A DNA stretch of 64,000 nucleotides from assembly GCF_028294535.1 (NCBI RefSeq), contig NZ_JAQBIE010000022.1:1-64000 (forward strand). Reading direction: 5' to 3'. Below, piece after piece: positions 8,535-16,328 of this stretch. How positions within the stretch are numbered: the first letter of the stretch is position 1; the number at the start of each line of letters is the position of its first letter. The notes under the pieces were generated by a model, which was not told the DNA's origin, made no database searches, and worked only from the letters and a program-made list of their open reading frames with translations. The position numbers and the translations under genes are program-made. The stretch comes from Paracoccus onchidii (GTDB lineage Bacteria; Pseudomonadota; Alphaproteobacteria; Rhodobacterales; Rhodobacteraceae).

Positions 8535-9137
8535 ATGACCCGTATTCTTCCCGGCATTCTTGCCATGGCCGCCATCGTGGTGGCATCGAATATCCTGGTT
8601 CAGTTCGTCATCGGCGACTGGCTGACCTGGGGTGCCTTTACCTATCCCTTTGCCTTTCTGGTCACAGATGTGATGAACCGCGTCTATGGTGCCGCGCCTG
8701 CGCGTCGGATCGTGCTGGCCGGTTTCGTCGTCGGGGTCGTCTGCTCGCTGATTGCCGCCGGTTTTGACAAGACGACGCTGCGGATCGCGATCGCGTCGGG
8801 CACCGGCTTTCTGACCGCCCAGCTTCTGGATGTCGCCATCTTCGACATGCTCAGAAAAGCACGCTGGTGGGTCGCGCCGCTGGCATCGACGCTGGTCGGT
8901 TCGGCGGTTGATACCGCGCTGTTCTTTGGCATTGCCTTCTCGGCGGCACTGCCCGCCGACATCAACACGGGCTGGGCGAACGAAGCGGTTCCCCTGCTTG
9001 GCTTCGGCCCTGTCACCATGCTGTGGGTTTCCTTGGCAACTGCTGATTGGTTGGTCAAACTGACATTGGCACTACTTGCCCTTGTGCCCTTTCATATCAT
9101 TGTACGCAATTTGTTGCGCCGAAACCAAGAAATCTGA
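8535..9137 (+). CDS. Queuosine precursor transporter (VUT family, YhhQ-like)
   Basis: This is a 200-aa protein with about six hydrophobic helices. The family signature is clear: WGAFTYPFAFLVTDVMNRVYG near residues 30-51 (the F-P-x-x-F-L-x-T-D-x-x-N-x-x-Y-G pattern), then LLDVAIFDMLRK and the second-half STLVGSAVDTALFF. YhhQ in E. coli imports queuosine precursors (preQ0/preQ1) for tRNA modification; this substrate is inferred from family. The ribosome-binding site is weak (GGAA, nine bases from ATG) and may be occluded by leader structure. Confidence 0.86.
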   Translation: MTRILPGILAMAAIVVASNILVQFVIGDWLTWGAFTYPFAFLVTDVMNRVYGAAPARRIVLAGFVVGVVCSLIAAGFDKTTLRIAIASGTGFLTAQLLDVAIFDMLRKARWWVAPLASTLVGSAVDTALFFGIAFSAALPADINTGWANEAVPLLGFGPVTMLWVSLATADWLVKLTLALLALVPFHIIVRNLLRRNQEI

Positions 9138-9203
9138 TTGACAGAATCTGGATCTGTGGCACCCTTTCAGTATTACGGCAACTTTTTGAAAGGAGGTGGT
9201 CCA

Positions 9204-9260
9204 GTGTCGAGAGTGATAGTGGAGAGAGGTGTCGGAACAGTCAGGGGGGCCGTGGCCTAG
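9204..9260 (+). CDS. Possible 18-aa leader peptide or microprotein
   Basis: GTG at 9204 follows AAAGGAGG with a 7-nt spacer, about as strong a Shine-Dalgarno as can exist, and reads 18 codons to TAG. The peptide would be MSRVIVERGVGTVRGAVA, basic with no recognisable domain. The ribosome-binding site can be sequestered by 9321-9331, so translation could be structure-dependent. It may be an unused frame inside a non-coding RNA. Confidence 0.3.
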   Translation: MSRVIVERGVGTVRGAVA

Positions 9261-9341
9261 GGGCAGCCCCTTAGGTCGTAAACCCTGATTGGGACCGGAC
9301 GGAGTCATCCATCCCTAACCGGACCATCTCCGTGGAACTCG

Positions 9342-9377
9342 CGGGTCGTCATATCTAGGCGGCCCGTTTCCATTTTT
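9342..9377 (+). terminator. Intrinsic terminator-like hairpin
   Basis: CGGGTCG (9342-9348) pairs with CGGCCCG (9360-9366), seven pairs with one wobble and an 11-nt loop. TTTCCATTTTT follows. It closes the candidate RNA on the plus strand and lies only 10 bp from the end of the converging Hint-domain gene, which it might also serve. Confidence 0.55.
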
Positions 9378-9386
9378 ACGGTTATC

Positions 9387-10511
9387 TCAGCCGATCTTCT
9401 GCAATAGCGGCTTGCCGGATTTGGCGTGACGGGCAATCAACCCCCGCGACCGGCTGCCGGACGGAACATGCCGTGCGGGAACCGCGCATTTCGCCCGTTC
9501 GACCGCATCGGGAAACAGCGTCAACAATTCCTGACGCGCCTCGCGGGACAGGGTTTTCAATGCCTGCTCGCCTATGAAAAAGCTTTCTGACGGGGTGCCA
9601 TTGGCAAAGATCACCTCGTGATCGTCAAAAACCAGATGGAAATAACTGACCTGTGCGCAGCTTTCATCGACATAGATACCGGGCAGATCCGTCAGGCGAA
9701 TCGCGGGAATCAGAACCTCAGACTTGCCGAACATTCGCTGGCAGATGGGCGAGGATACCAACATCCTGTGCTGTCGCGAAACCCGCAGATCACATGCAGG
9801 AAATCCGTTCCCCAATGCGCCCGCCGAAATATGCACCGGGCGCAACCGGTCATTTCGACGCTGCATTTCCACGGTGACCGTCCGCGCCAAGGCAAGGCGC
9901 AGCGGCTGGCATCCATGATCCAGGGTGCGCACAAGCCTGCCGGGGGTCAGGTCTTCGACGGCAATCGGGCCGTCTTTGGTGTCGATCATCGATCCATCGG
10001 CGAAACAGATCATCGCGAATGGCAGGTCGAAACGAAATGATTCGACGCTGGTCAGCGCTTCATAATTCGTCGCGCTGCCAAGGGTGATGTCCTGAATATC
10101 CTCAAGCGCGAATCCGGCATTGTTGAAACCGGCCAATTCAAAGTCATGCACCCGCAGGATGGTGCGGCCATCCGTCAGGCGAAACGCATACATCGGTACG
10201 ACCAAGGTCGCGCCGCCAGCCAACGTCACGACGCTGTCGTTGAATACGCCCAACTCCTCGATTGCGATGATCGGTCCGCCATCCGAATCGGCAAAACCCT
10301 CGTTCGGCTCGGAAACAGTCGTGTCGATCTCGGGATTGGTGCCTATCAGATCGTTGTCATGCAGCAATCCCCCCGGACCATTGGCGGGATCATTCACGAT
10401 AAAAATGGAATCGGTATAATCTGACTGCTGCAGCGAAGTTCCTGCAAGCAATATGTTTGAAGCAACCGAGGTCGGCGCAACAACCCCCCAGGTCGGAACA
10501 TAATCCGGCAT
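9387..10511 (-). CDS. Hint (Hedgehog/intein) domain protein
   Basis: This is a 374-aa protein. The N-terminal ~165 residues are acidic and Gly/Asp/Asn-rich with no signal peptide, resembling the calcium-binding-like or secreted regions that precede Hint_2 domains in Rhodobacterales. The Hint region starts at CFADGSMIDTKDGPIAVEDL (about residue 170), with the block-B-like SRQHRMLV and PAIRLTDLPGIY further on. Family members may self-process at that cysteine; no intein-style C-terminal Asn/extein junction is obvious. No type I secretion genes lie nearby. ATG 10511 is preferred to an in-frame TTG two codons earlier. Confidence 0.8.
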   Translation of the reverse strand: MPDYVPTWGVVAPTSVASNILLAGTSLQQSDYTDSIFIVNDPANGPGGLLHDNDLIGTNPEIDTTVSEPNEGFADSDGGPIIAIEELGVFNDSVVTLAGGATLVVPMYAFRLTDGRTILRVHDFELAGFNNAGFALEDIQDITLGSATNYEALTSVESFRFDLPFAMICFADGSMIDTKDGPIAVEDLTPGRLVRTLDHGCQPLRLALARTVTVEMQRRNDRLRPVHISAGALGNGFPACDLRVSRQHRMLVSSPICQRMFGKSEVLIPAIRLTDLPGIYVDESCAQVSYFHLVFDDHEVIFANGTPSESFFIGEQALKTLSREARQELLTLFPDAVERAKCAVPARHVPSGSRSRGLIARHAKSGKPLLQKIG

Positions 10512-10775
10512 CTGCAACCCTCGTGAACACTGGCCGCTCCGCGACCAAACCAGTTAAAACAACGCATCCTTCGGTCGGGAAAACATGCGACCGAACTCTC
10601 TCTAAAAGATACATTCGGGCCGCGCGGTCAATTCCCAGCAGATTAAATCTATCTGAAAATACAGGGGTCTCAGCTTGCCAAACGAGGAAAAGCAGGAATT
10701 CTTCCCTGGCCCAAGGCCATCAGACCAGAGATCTGAACGGCCCCGCGCCAGCGATTCCCCATGCAAAACGCTCGA

Positions 10776-11957
10776 TCAGGCCCGTTCGATCGCCAGGGCA
10801 ATGCCCTGCCCGCCACCGATACACATCGTGACAATGGCGCGCCGCGCCGCGCGGCGCTCTAGTTCATACAGGGCCTTGATGGTCAGGATTGCGCCGGTTG
10901 CCCCGACAGGATGGCCAAGTGCAATGGCGCCGCCGTTCGGGTTCACCCGGTCCGAATCCAGCCCCAGCCCGCGATTCACCGCCAATGCCTGAGCAGCAAA
11001 TGCTTCGTTTGATTCAATGATGTCGAAATCCTGCGCCGCCAACCCGATTTTTTTCAGCAAGGCCTGAACCGCCGGGACCGGCCCGATTCCCATCACCTCC
11101 GGGCGCACACCTGCGACGGCATAACCCAGAATCCGCGCCCGCGGTTGCAACCCCTCGCGTCTGGCGGCATCGGCGCGGGCCAGAACCAGAGCCGCCGCGC
11201 CATCGTTGATGCCACTGGCATTGCCGGCCGTGACCGATCCTTCCTTGCGGAAAACGGGCTTCAGGGCATTCAGCTTTTCAAGGCTGGTGCCTTTGGGATG
11301 TTCGTCGGTGTCGAACATCGTCGCACCCTTTCGCCCGCGAATTTCGATTGGCACGATCTGGTCCCGGAAAAATCCCGCCTCAATCGCCTGAGCCGCACGG
11401 CGTTGCGATTCCAGCGCGAATTCATCCTGTGCCTGCCGCGAAACATCATGTTCGGCGGCAACATTTTCGGCCGTCACCCCCATGTGGCCGGTTCCCATCG
11501 GGCAGGTCAGCGCCCCCAGCATCATGTCCAGCATCTTCTGATCGCCCATCTTCGCACCGAAACGCGCCGATGTGACGGCATAGGGCGCGCGCGACATGCT
11601 TTCCGCCCCGCCCGCGACGGCAAAATCCGCATCGCCAAGCATCAATGCCTGCGCCGCAGACACGATTGCCTGCGCCCCCGAACCGCATAAACGGTTCACG
11701 TTCATGGCCGGAGTGGTCTCGGGCACGCCGGAATCCAGCATCGCGACGCGACTAAGATAGGCATCGCGCGGTTCTGTATTGATCACATGGCCGAAAACGA
11801 CCTGCCCGATCAGGTCCGGCGCAATATCCGCACGTGTGATGGCCGCACCCGTCACGGCAGTTGCCAATTCGATCGGCGGGATCGCGGCAAGGCTTCCGCC
11901 AAAGGTTCCAATGGCGGTGCGTGCACCGGACAATATGACGATATCGTTGTCGGACAT
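10776..11957 (-). CDS. Thiolase, acetyl-CoA C-acetyltransferase / beta-ketothiolase
   Basis: This 393-aa enzyme fits a biosynthetic-type thiolase that condenses two acetyl-CoA to acetoacetyl-CoA or runs the reverse cleavage. The nucleophilic cysteine is in NVNRLCGSG (Cys91); GHPVGATGA and the C-terminal CIGGGQGIA supply the His and second Cys. SNEAFAAQAL is the usual NEAFA motif. The ATG at 11957 has GGAGG upstream; a longer frame start is unsupported. No phaB or other PHA gene is adjacent, so the pathway (PHA, ketogenesis or degradation) cannot be assigned. Confidence 0.93.
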   Translation of the reverse strand: MSDNDIVILSGARTAIGTFGGSLAAIPPIELATAVTGAAITRADIAPDLIGQVVFGHVINTEPRDAYLSRVAMLDSGVPETTPAMNVNRLCGSGAQAIVSAAQALMLGDADFAVAGGAESMSRAPYAVTSARFGAKMGDQKMLDMMLGALTCPMGTGHMGVTAENVAAEHDVSRQAQDEFALESQRRAAQAIEAGFFRDQIVPIEIRGRKGATMFDTDEHPKGTSLEKLNALKPVFRKEGSVTAGNASGINDGAAALVLARADAARREGLQPRARILGYAVAGVRPEVMGIGPVPAVQALLKKIGLAAQDFDIIESNEAFAAQALAVNRGLGLDSDRVNPNGGAIALGHPVGATGAILTIKALYELERRAARRAIVTMCIGGGQGIALAIERA

Positions 11958-12118
11958 GGGCCCGGCCTCCTCCGCTTTCCTCGGATCGATCATATGGCGC
12001 AGCGCAACTGCCGCAAGTGCCCGCAACTTATGTGCCGCAACGTTGCCATATCAAAATTGCGACTTCGCACCAAAGCCCCTAACCTGCCGTCAGGCTTTGT
12101 GAGGAACCGGTTTTACCA

Positions 12119-13366
12119 ATGAGTGATGAGTTTACGACTTGCCGAGACATGCTTGCCAACCGGCGCTATATCCTGAGTTCCCTTGTCCCCTTTCACCGCG
12201 ATCCAGCGGGCCGGGTTCTGGTCGGCGACCTTTGGCATCGCGACCTGATGATGCATCTGGAATACATCCCGGACCTGACGATCCTTGCCGCTGAAACATC
12301 CGCCCCGCCCGAAGGCGACCTGATGCCGGTCGAGCCAAATCCGGGCCAGAAGCTGCGCTTCGTCGCCACCGGACCGGTTCTGACAGGACGACGCCAGCTT
12401 CCGGCCGCCTTGCCGCACATGCGCCGTATCATGCAACAAGAGCTGCGCGATGCCGATGTCGTCCATAGTGGCGTAGCCGGCTGGCCCATTCCCCCGGGGG
12501 TCCTGCTGAACCCGATGACCATTCGCCGGGGCCTGCCGCTGATCATCGCCATCGAAAGTGCCTTTTGGCGCATTCCCAAAGGCACCAGGGCCGGAACAAG
12601 ATGGCGGGTCGAGGCCGCGGCAACCGAACGTTTTGCGCGCTGGTCGGCTGCGCGCGCCACGCTCGGCATCTATACCCACAAGTCCTACGCAACATCCCTG
12701 CCCGTCGGCAAAGGGGCCATGTCGGCCGTCACACCGGCGTCGTGGATCCGGCAGGAAGACGTGATTTCCGCGGATCAACTGGCATCACTGTGGCACGACA
12801 AGCCTACGGATCTGCGCATCTTGCTGGCATCACGTCTGACCGTCGAAAAAGGCATCGGAACGGTCTTGCAGGCCCTGCGCCAGCTAGAGGAAACCGGCCG
12901 TTCGATTCAAATCGACATCGTCGGCAGCGGCACCATGTCGGATGAAATCCGGGACTTCGCCACATCGGCAAGCCATGTTCGGGTGACAATGCTGCCCGAA
13001 GTCAGCTATGCGACCGAGTTTCTGCCGCTGCTGCGCAAATATCACGCGATATTGGTGCCCACCATCGGCGATGAACAGCCTCGGGTCATCCTCGATGCGT
13101 TTTCTCAGGGCGTGCCGGTGATCGCGGCCGATACCGCCGGAAACTGCGAGGTTGCCACCGACGGCATCAACGCCCTCATGTTCGAACGCGGCAATCCGGA
13201 TGGCCTGGCTCGCTGTCTGTCGGATCGAAACCTGACCCCAGCACGGCTGCACAAGCTGGCCGATGCCGCGCGCGACAAGGCGGTGAACTGCACCCATCAA
13301 ATGATGCACCGTCAACGCGCGGACCTGCTTGTCCGGGCCTTGGCTGGCAAGCTGCCTTCGCGCTGA
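12119..13366 (+). CDS. Glycosyltransferase, GT4-like (Glycos_transf_1)
   Basis: This is a 415-aa protein with no signal peptide or membrane segment. The C-terminal half has the GT-B donor-binding features: ILLASRLTVEKGIGTVLQAL near residue 240, IQIDIVGSGTMSDEI, then the acidic E-x7-E-like region around DEQPRVILDAFSQGVPVIAADTAGNCEVATDGINALMF. The N-terminal acceptor domain is divergent. Donor and acceptor are unknown. It is divergent from the thiolase gene, and its stop is one base before the next gene's ATG. It is likely cytoplasmic and involved in a polysaccharide, glycolipid or small-molecule glycoside. Confidence 0.8.
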   Translation: MSDEFTTCRDMLANRRYILSSLVPFHRDPAGRVLVGDLWHRDLMMHLEYIPDLTILAAETSAPPEGDLMPVEPNPGQKLRFVATGPVLTGRRQLPAALPHMRRIMQQELRDADVVHSGVAGWPIPPGVLLNPMTIRRGLPLIIAIESAFWRIPKGTRAGTRWRVEAAATERFARWSAARATLGIYTHKSYATSLPVGKGAMSAVTPASWIRQEDVISADQLASLWHDKPTDLRILLASRLTVEKGIGTVLQALRQLEETGRSIQIDIVGSGTMSDEIRDFATSASHVRVTMLPEVSYATEFLPLLRKYHAILVPTIGDEQPRVILDAFSQGVPVIAADTAGNCEVATDGINALMFERGNPDGLARCLSDRNLTPARLHKLADAARDKAVNCTHQMMHRQRADLLVRALAGKLPSR

Positions 13367-13367
13367 C

Positions 13368-13709
13368 ATGAACCCTCCGCGTATCAAGCTGCGCCTGCAA
13401 TATGCGCCAACGCTCGTGCTTGGCCCGGGCAAGGCCGAACTGCTTGAAGCGATTTCCCGCACCGGTTCAATATCTGCCGCAGGTCGCGAAATGGGCATGA
13501 GCTATCGCCGCGCATGGGCTTTGGTCGAAGAGATGAACGCAGGCTTTTCCACCCCTGTGGTCGACAGCAGCCGGGGCGGGCCGGGCGGTGGCGGCGCAGT
13601 TTTGACCCCGACCGGACACAAGGTCCTGCACCATTTCAGACAGCTCGAAGACATCCTGCGCGACCATGGCGCACAAGACATCGAGGCGATCAGCAAACTA
13701 TTGAAATAA
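13368..13709 (+). CDS. Winged-helix regulator similar to the ModE N-terminal domain
   Basis: This is a 113-aa protein made of a LysR-like winged helix of the ModE type: LLEAISRTGSISAAGREMGMSYRRAWALVEEMN (about residues 24-56), then GGPGGGGAVLTPTGHKVLHHFRQLE. It lacks the C-terminal TOBE/Mop molybdate-binding domains of full ModE. Such short forms exist in alphaproteobacteria. It immediately follows the glycosyltransferase gene. Its ligand is unknown, and no mod transport genes are in the window. Confidence 0.8.
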   Translation: MNPPRIKLRLQYAPTLVLGPGKAELLEAISRTGSISAAGREMGMSYRRAWALVEEMNAGFSTPVVDSSRGGPGGGGAVLTPTGHKVLHHFRQLEDILRDHGAQDIEAISKLLK

Positions 13710-13726
13710 CTTCGGAAACACGCCCC

Positions 13727-14488
13727 CTATCGGGCAACAAAAACCTGCGTATCCCAGCCCTCGCATTTGGCCATCAGATCGTCTGGCAAGGGCTGGTCAA
13801 CAAATACCGCATCCAGCCTGGCCATTGATATAATCCGAACCGGCGCAGAACGCTGCAATTTGCTGATATCGGTCACCAGAAAGGTCTTGCGCGCCAGACC
13901 CGCTATCGCGCGACTGACGCGAACCTCTTCCATGTCGAAATCCAGCAAATCCCCATCCGAATCCAGCGCCGAGGTTCCGATGATCGCGAAATCCGGCTTG
14001 AACTGGGCCATGAAATCCGTCGTAAGATCGCCAACCAGCCCTCCATCGGACCGACGCAGCGCGCCTCCGGCCACCATGATGTCGCAGCTTTCATTGCCCA
14101 CCAGAATATTGGCAACATTCATATTGTTGGTGATCACCGTCAAATTGCGATGACTCATCAACTCGCGCGCGACGGCTTCGGTCGTGGTGCCTAGGTTGAG
14201 AATGATCGAACTGTTGTCGGGGATCTGGCTTGCGCAGGTGCGGGCGATGCTGGCCTTGGCTGCGTCGTTCATCCGACGGCGTTCTTCATAGCCGATATTG
14301 CTGACACCACTGCGCAAGACCGCACCGCCATGCACACGGTCCAGCATTCCCTGATCGGAAAGCTCGCCCAGATCACGGCGGATCGTCTGCAGGGTGACAT
14401 CAAATTTTTCGGCCAGCTCCTCGACACCGACCCGGCCCGACACACGTGCCAGATCCAGAATTTCACGTTGACGAATATTCAGCACCAT
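13727..14488 (-). CDS. glpR: GlpR, DeoR-family repressor of the glycerol-3-phosphate regulon
   Basis: This 253-aa protein has the DeoR-type helix-turn-helix at residues 4-50 (IRQREILDLARVSGRVGVEELAEKF is the family start) and a C-terminal sugar-phosphate sensor domain with LNLGTTTEAVARELM and TNNMNVANIL. It is divergent from glpD, and the 142-bp gap holds candidate operators. Glycerol-3-phosphate is the expected inducer. ATG 14488 has a GGGAA site; earlier in-frame starts would run through the intergenic operator region and glpD. Confidence 0.9.
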   Translation of the reverse strand: MVLNIRQREILDLARVSGRVGVEELAEKFDVTLQTIRRDLGELSDQGMLDRVHGGAVLRSGVSNIGYEERRRMNDAAKASIARTCASQIPDNSSIILNLGTTTEAVARELMSHRNLTVITNNMNVANILVGNESCDIMVAGGALRRSDGGLVGDLTTDFMAQFKPDFAIIGTSALDSDGDLLDFDMEEVRVSRAIAGLARKTFLVTDISKLQRSAPVRIISMARLDAVFVDQPLPDDLMAKCEGWDTQVFVAR

Positions 14489-14540
14489 TTCCCGATTCCC
14501 GGCTTGCCCTTTCCTCACGAAAGCGTCATGTGCGTTTTTT

Positions 14541-14608
14541 GTCAATTCGAATAAAAACGCGTTAAAACGAACATAATTGTTGACATATCGCGCAACAACA
14601 TGATCCGA
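14541..14608. promoter_or_regulatory. glpR-glpD intergenic control region
   Basis: TTGACA at 14580-14585 is a good -35 for glpD, with only a poor -10 (ATCCGA at 14603). The half-site AACGAACATA (14566-14575) matches one arm of the E. coli GlpR operator consensus; the other arm is not conserved. The palindrome AACGCGTT lies at 14556-14563, and TTGTTG/CAACAA (14578-14583 and 14593-14598) form an inverted repeat over the promoter. Regulation by GlpR is inferred from position. Confidence 0.4.
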
Positions 14609-14630
14609 TCTTCGCAAGCAGGAGGAACCC

Positions 14631-16181
14631 ATGTCCGACATCACCGACCTCTTCATCATCGGCGGAGGCATCAACGGTTGCGGCATCGCACGCGACGCAA
14701 CCGGTCGTGGCCTGACGGTACGCCTCGCCGAAATGGGGGATCTTGCACAAGCCACCAGCTCGAAATCGACCAAATTGTTCCATGGCGGCCTTCGCTATCT
14801 GGAATATCTCGAACTGCGATTGGTCCGCGAGGCATTGAAAGAACGGGAAACCCTGTTGCGCGCCATGCCCCATATCAGCTGGCCGATGCGCTTCGTTCTG
14901 CCTCTTGATCCGAAAATGACCTTCGAATCAGACACACCGGTCAGCCGGGCACTTGCAACGGTCATGCCCTGGAACAAAGGGCATCGACCGAATTTCCTGA
15001 TCCGGGCTGGACTGTTCCTCTATGATCACCTCGGTGGCCGCAAGATTCTGCCGGGCACCAGCTCGATCAACCTGAAAACCACCCCCGAAGGCGCCCCCTT
15101 GAACGGACGGCTGCAAAAAGCCTTTGAATACAGCGATTGCTGGATAGATGATGCCCGCCTCGTATCCCTGAACGCGCGGGACGCGGCAATGAAAGGGGCC
15201 GACATCATGGTCGGCGCCAAAGTCACCGAAGCCATCCGCCAGGACGGGCTATGGCGTGTCGCGCTTGAAGACGGCCGCGTGTACCGCGCACGTGCCCTGG
15301 TCAATGCGGGTGGCCCATGGGTTGGGCGCGTCATCCGCGAGGTCGCGCATCTGGACAGCACCGAGACCGTTCGCCTCGTCCGCGGAAGCCATATCGTGGT
15401 TCCCAAGCTATATGATCACGACAAGGCATATTTCTTTCAGGGTGCCGATGGCCGGATCATCTTTGCCATCCCCTATCAAGATGACTTCACCTTGATAGGC
15501 ACAACCGATCGCGACCACGATGGCAGCCCGCTCGAGGCAACATGCACACCAGAAGAGCAGGAATATCTCTGCAACTTCGCATCGCAATACTTCGCCAAAC
15601 CCGTCACAGCCGACCAAATCGTCTGGACCTACTCCGGCGTACGCCCGCTATACGACGACGGAGCGAAATCCGCGACCGCAGCAACGCGGGATTACGTTCT
15701 TTCGCTGGATGAGCAGGGGGCGCCCTGCCTGAACGTGTTTGGTGGCAAGATTACCACCTATCGCCGCCTCGCCGAGCATGCCATTGAAAAACTTCTGCCG
15801 CACTTCGCGCAAACCGGCCCCGCCTGGACTGCCGGAGCCCCGTTACCCGGAGGAGACTTTCCCGTGGATGGCGTCGAACGGCTCATTGAAGATCTCAAGA
15901 AAAAATTTGTTTTCCTGACAGATCGTTGGGCGACTCGATTGGTACGGGCCTATGGAACCGATGCCGAACTCGTCCTGAACGGCGCGCAACAGGAAAGTGA
16001 CCTTGGGCATAGCTTTGGCGCAGATTTGACCGAGGCCGAAATCAACTGGCTCATGACACATGAATTTGCCCGCTACGCTGAAGATGTGGTGTGGCGCAGA
16101 AGCAAACTCGGCCTCTGCCTGAGCCAAGAAGAAATTGTCGCGATCGACAGCTGGATGGAAAGTTCGAGACAGGTAGCGTAG
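14631..16181 (+). CDS. glpD: Aerobic glycerol-3-phosphate dehydrogenase
   Basis: This is a 516-aa FAD enzyme that oxidises glycerol-3-phosphate to dihydroxyacetone phosphate at the membrane and feeds electrons to quinone. The N-terminal dinucleotide fold is IIGGGINGCGIARDATGRGL (about residues 9-28), followed by TSSKSTKLFHGGLRYLE, typical of GlpD. The C-terminal DAO_C region is complete, ending with LGLCLSQEEIVAIDSWM. AGGAGGAA precedes the ATG. First gene of the glpDK unit facing glpR. Confidence 0.96.
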   Translation: MSDITDLFIIGGGINGCGIARDATGRGLTVRLAEMGDLAQATSSKSTKLFHGGLRYLEYLELRLVREALKERETLLRAMPHISWPMRFVLPLDPKMTFESDTPVSRALATVMPWNKGHRPNFLIRAGLFLYDHLGGRKILPGTSSINLKTTPEGAPLNGRLQKAFEYSDCWIDDARLVSLNARDAAMKGADIMVGAKVTEAIRQDGLWRVALEDGRVYRARALVNAGGPWVGRVIREVAHLDSTETVRLVRGSHIVVPKLYDHDKAYFFQGADGRIIFAIPYQDDFTLIGTTDRDHDGSPLEATCTPEEQEYLCNFASQYFAKPVTADQIVWTYSGVRPLYDDGAKSATAATRDYVLSLDEQGAPCLNVFGGKITTYRRLAEHAIEKLLPHFAQTGPAWTAGAPLPGGDFPVDGVERLIEDLKKKFVFLTDRWATRLVRAYGTDAELVLNGAQQESDLGHSFGADLTEAEINWLMTHEFARYAEDVVWRRSKLGLCLSQEEIVAIDSWMESSRQVA

Positions 16182-16206
16182 CCCCTAGAACGAAACCGCC
16201 AATTCA

Positions 16207-16246
16207 ACGAAGAAGACGGATACCCAGAACTAGTCTTCTTCTTCGT
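16207..16246 (+). terminator. Intercistronic hairpin between glpD and glpK
   Basis: GAAGAAGAC (16209-16217) pairs with GTCTTCTTC (16233-16241) around a 15-nt loop, and a shifted pairing with CTTCTTCGT is also possible. No T-tract follows, so it is more likely an mRNA stability or partial attenuation element than a full terminator. Confidence 0.4.
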
Positions 16247-16328
16247 CAAAATACCCCTAGTGCCTTGCTCAATTCCGCCAACAAGATGGGTATTTGTGCA
16301 AAGAAGAAATGAACAGAGGAGAGCAGCG

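Larger units (their letters stand above)
9188..9377 (+). ncRNA. Candidate structured RNA carrying a 16S-complementary segment and an internal anti-SD mimic
   Basis: Bases 9188-9204 are complementary to the 16S rRNA 3' end over 17 contiguous positions, allowing one G-U pair. GGAGGTGGTCC (9192-9202) can pair over 11 positions, with one wobble, with GGACCATCTCC (9321-9331). Inside this outer stem, TCAGGG (9241-9246) pairs with CCCTGA (9283-9288) and AGGGG (9259-9263) with CCCCT (9267-9271). A terminator-like hairpin follows at 9342-9366 with a T-rich tail. An 18-codon frame starts at 9204. I recognise no known RNA family. It may be a leader-peptide element, a free sRNA, or the 3' part of the upstream transcript. 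Confidence 0.5.

Noticed and set aside
9138..9143. TTGACA as a -35 box for the RNA at 9188
   Set aside because: No acceptable -10 lies 16-18 bp downstream; TATTAC at 9171 is 27 bp away. The RNA may be cotranscribed with the transporter or use another promoter.
9188..9341. 6S RNA, SRP RNA or tmRNA
   Set aside because: The SRP apical motif, the 6S open-complex-like bubble and the tmRNA tRNA-like ends are all missing.
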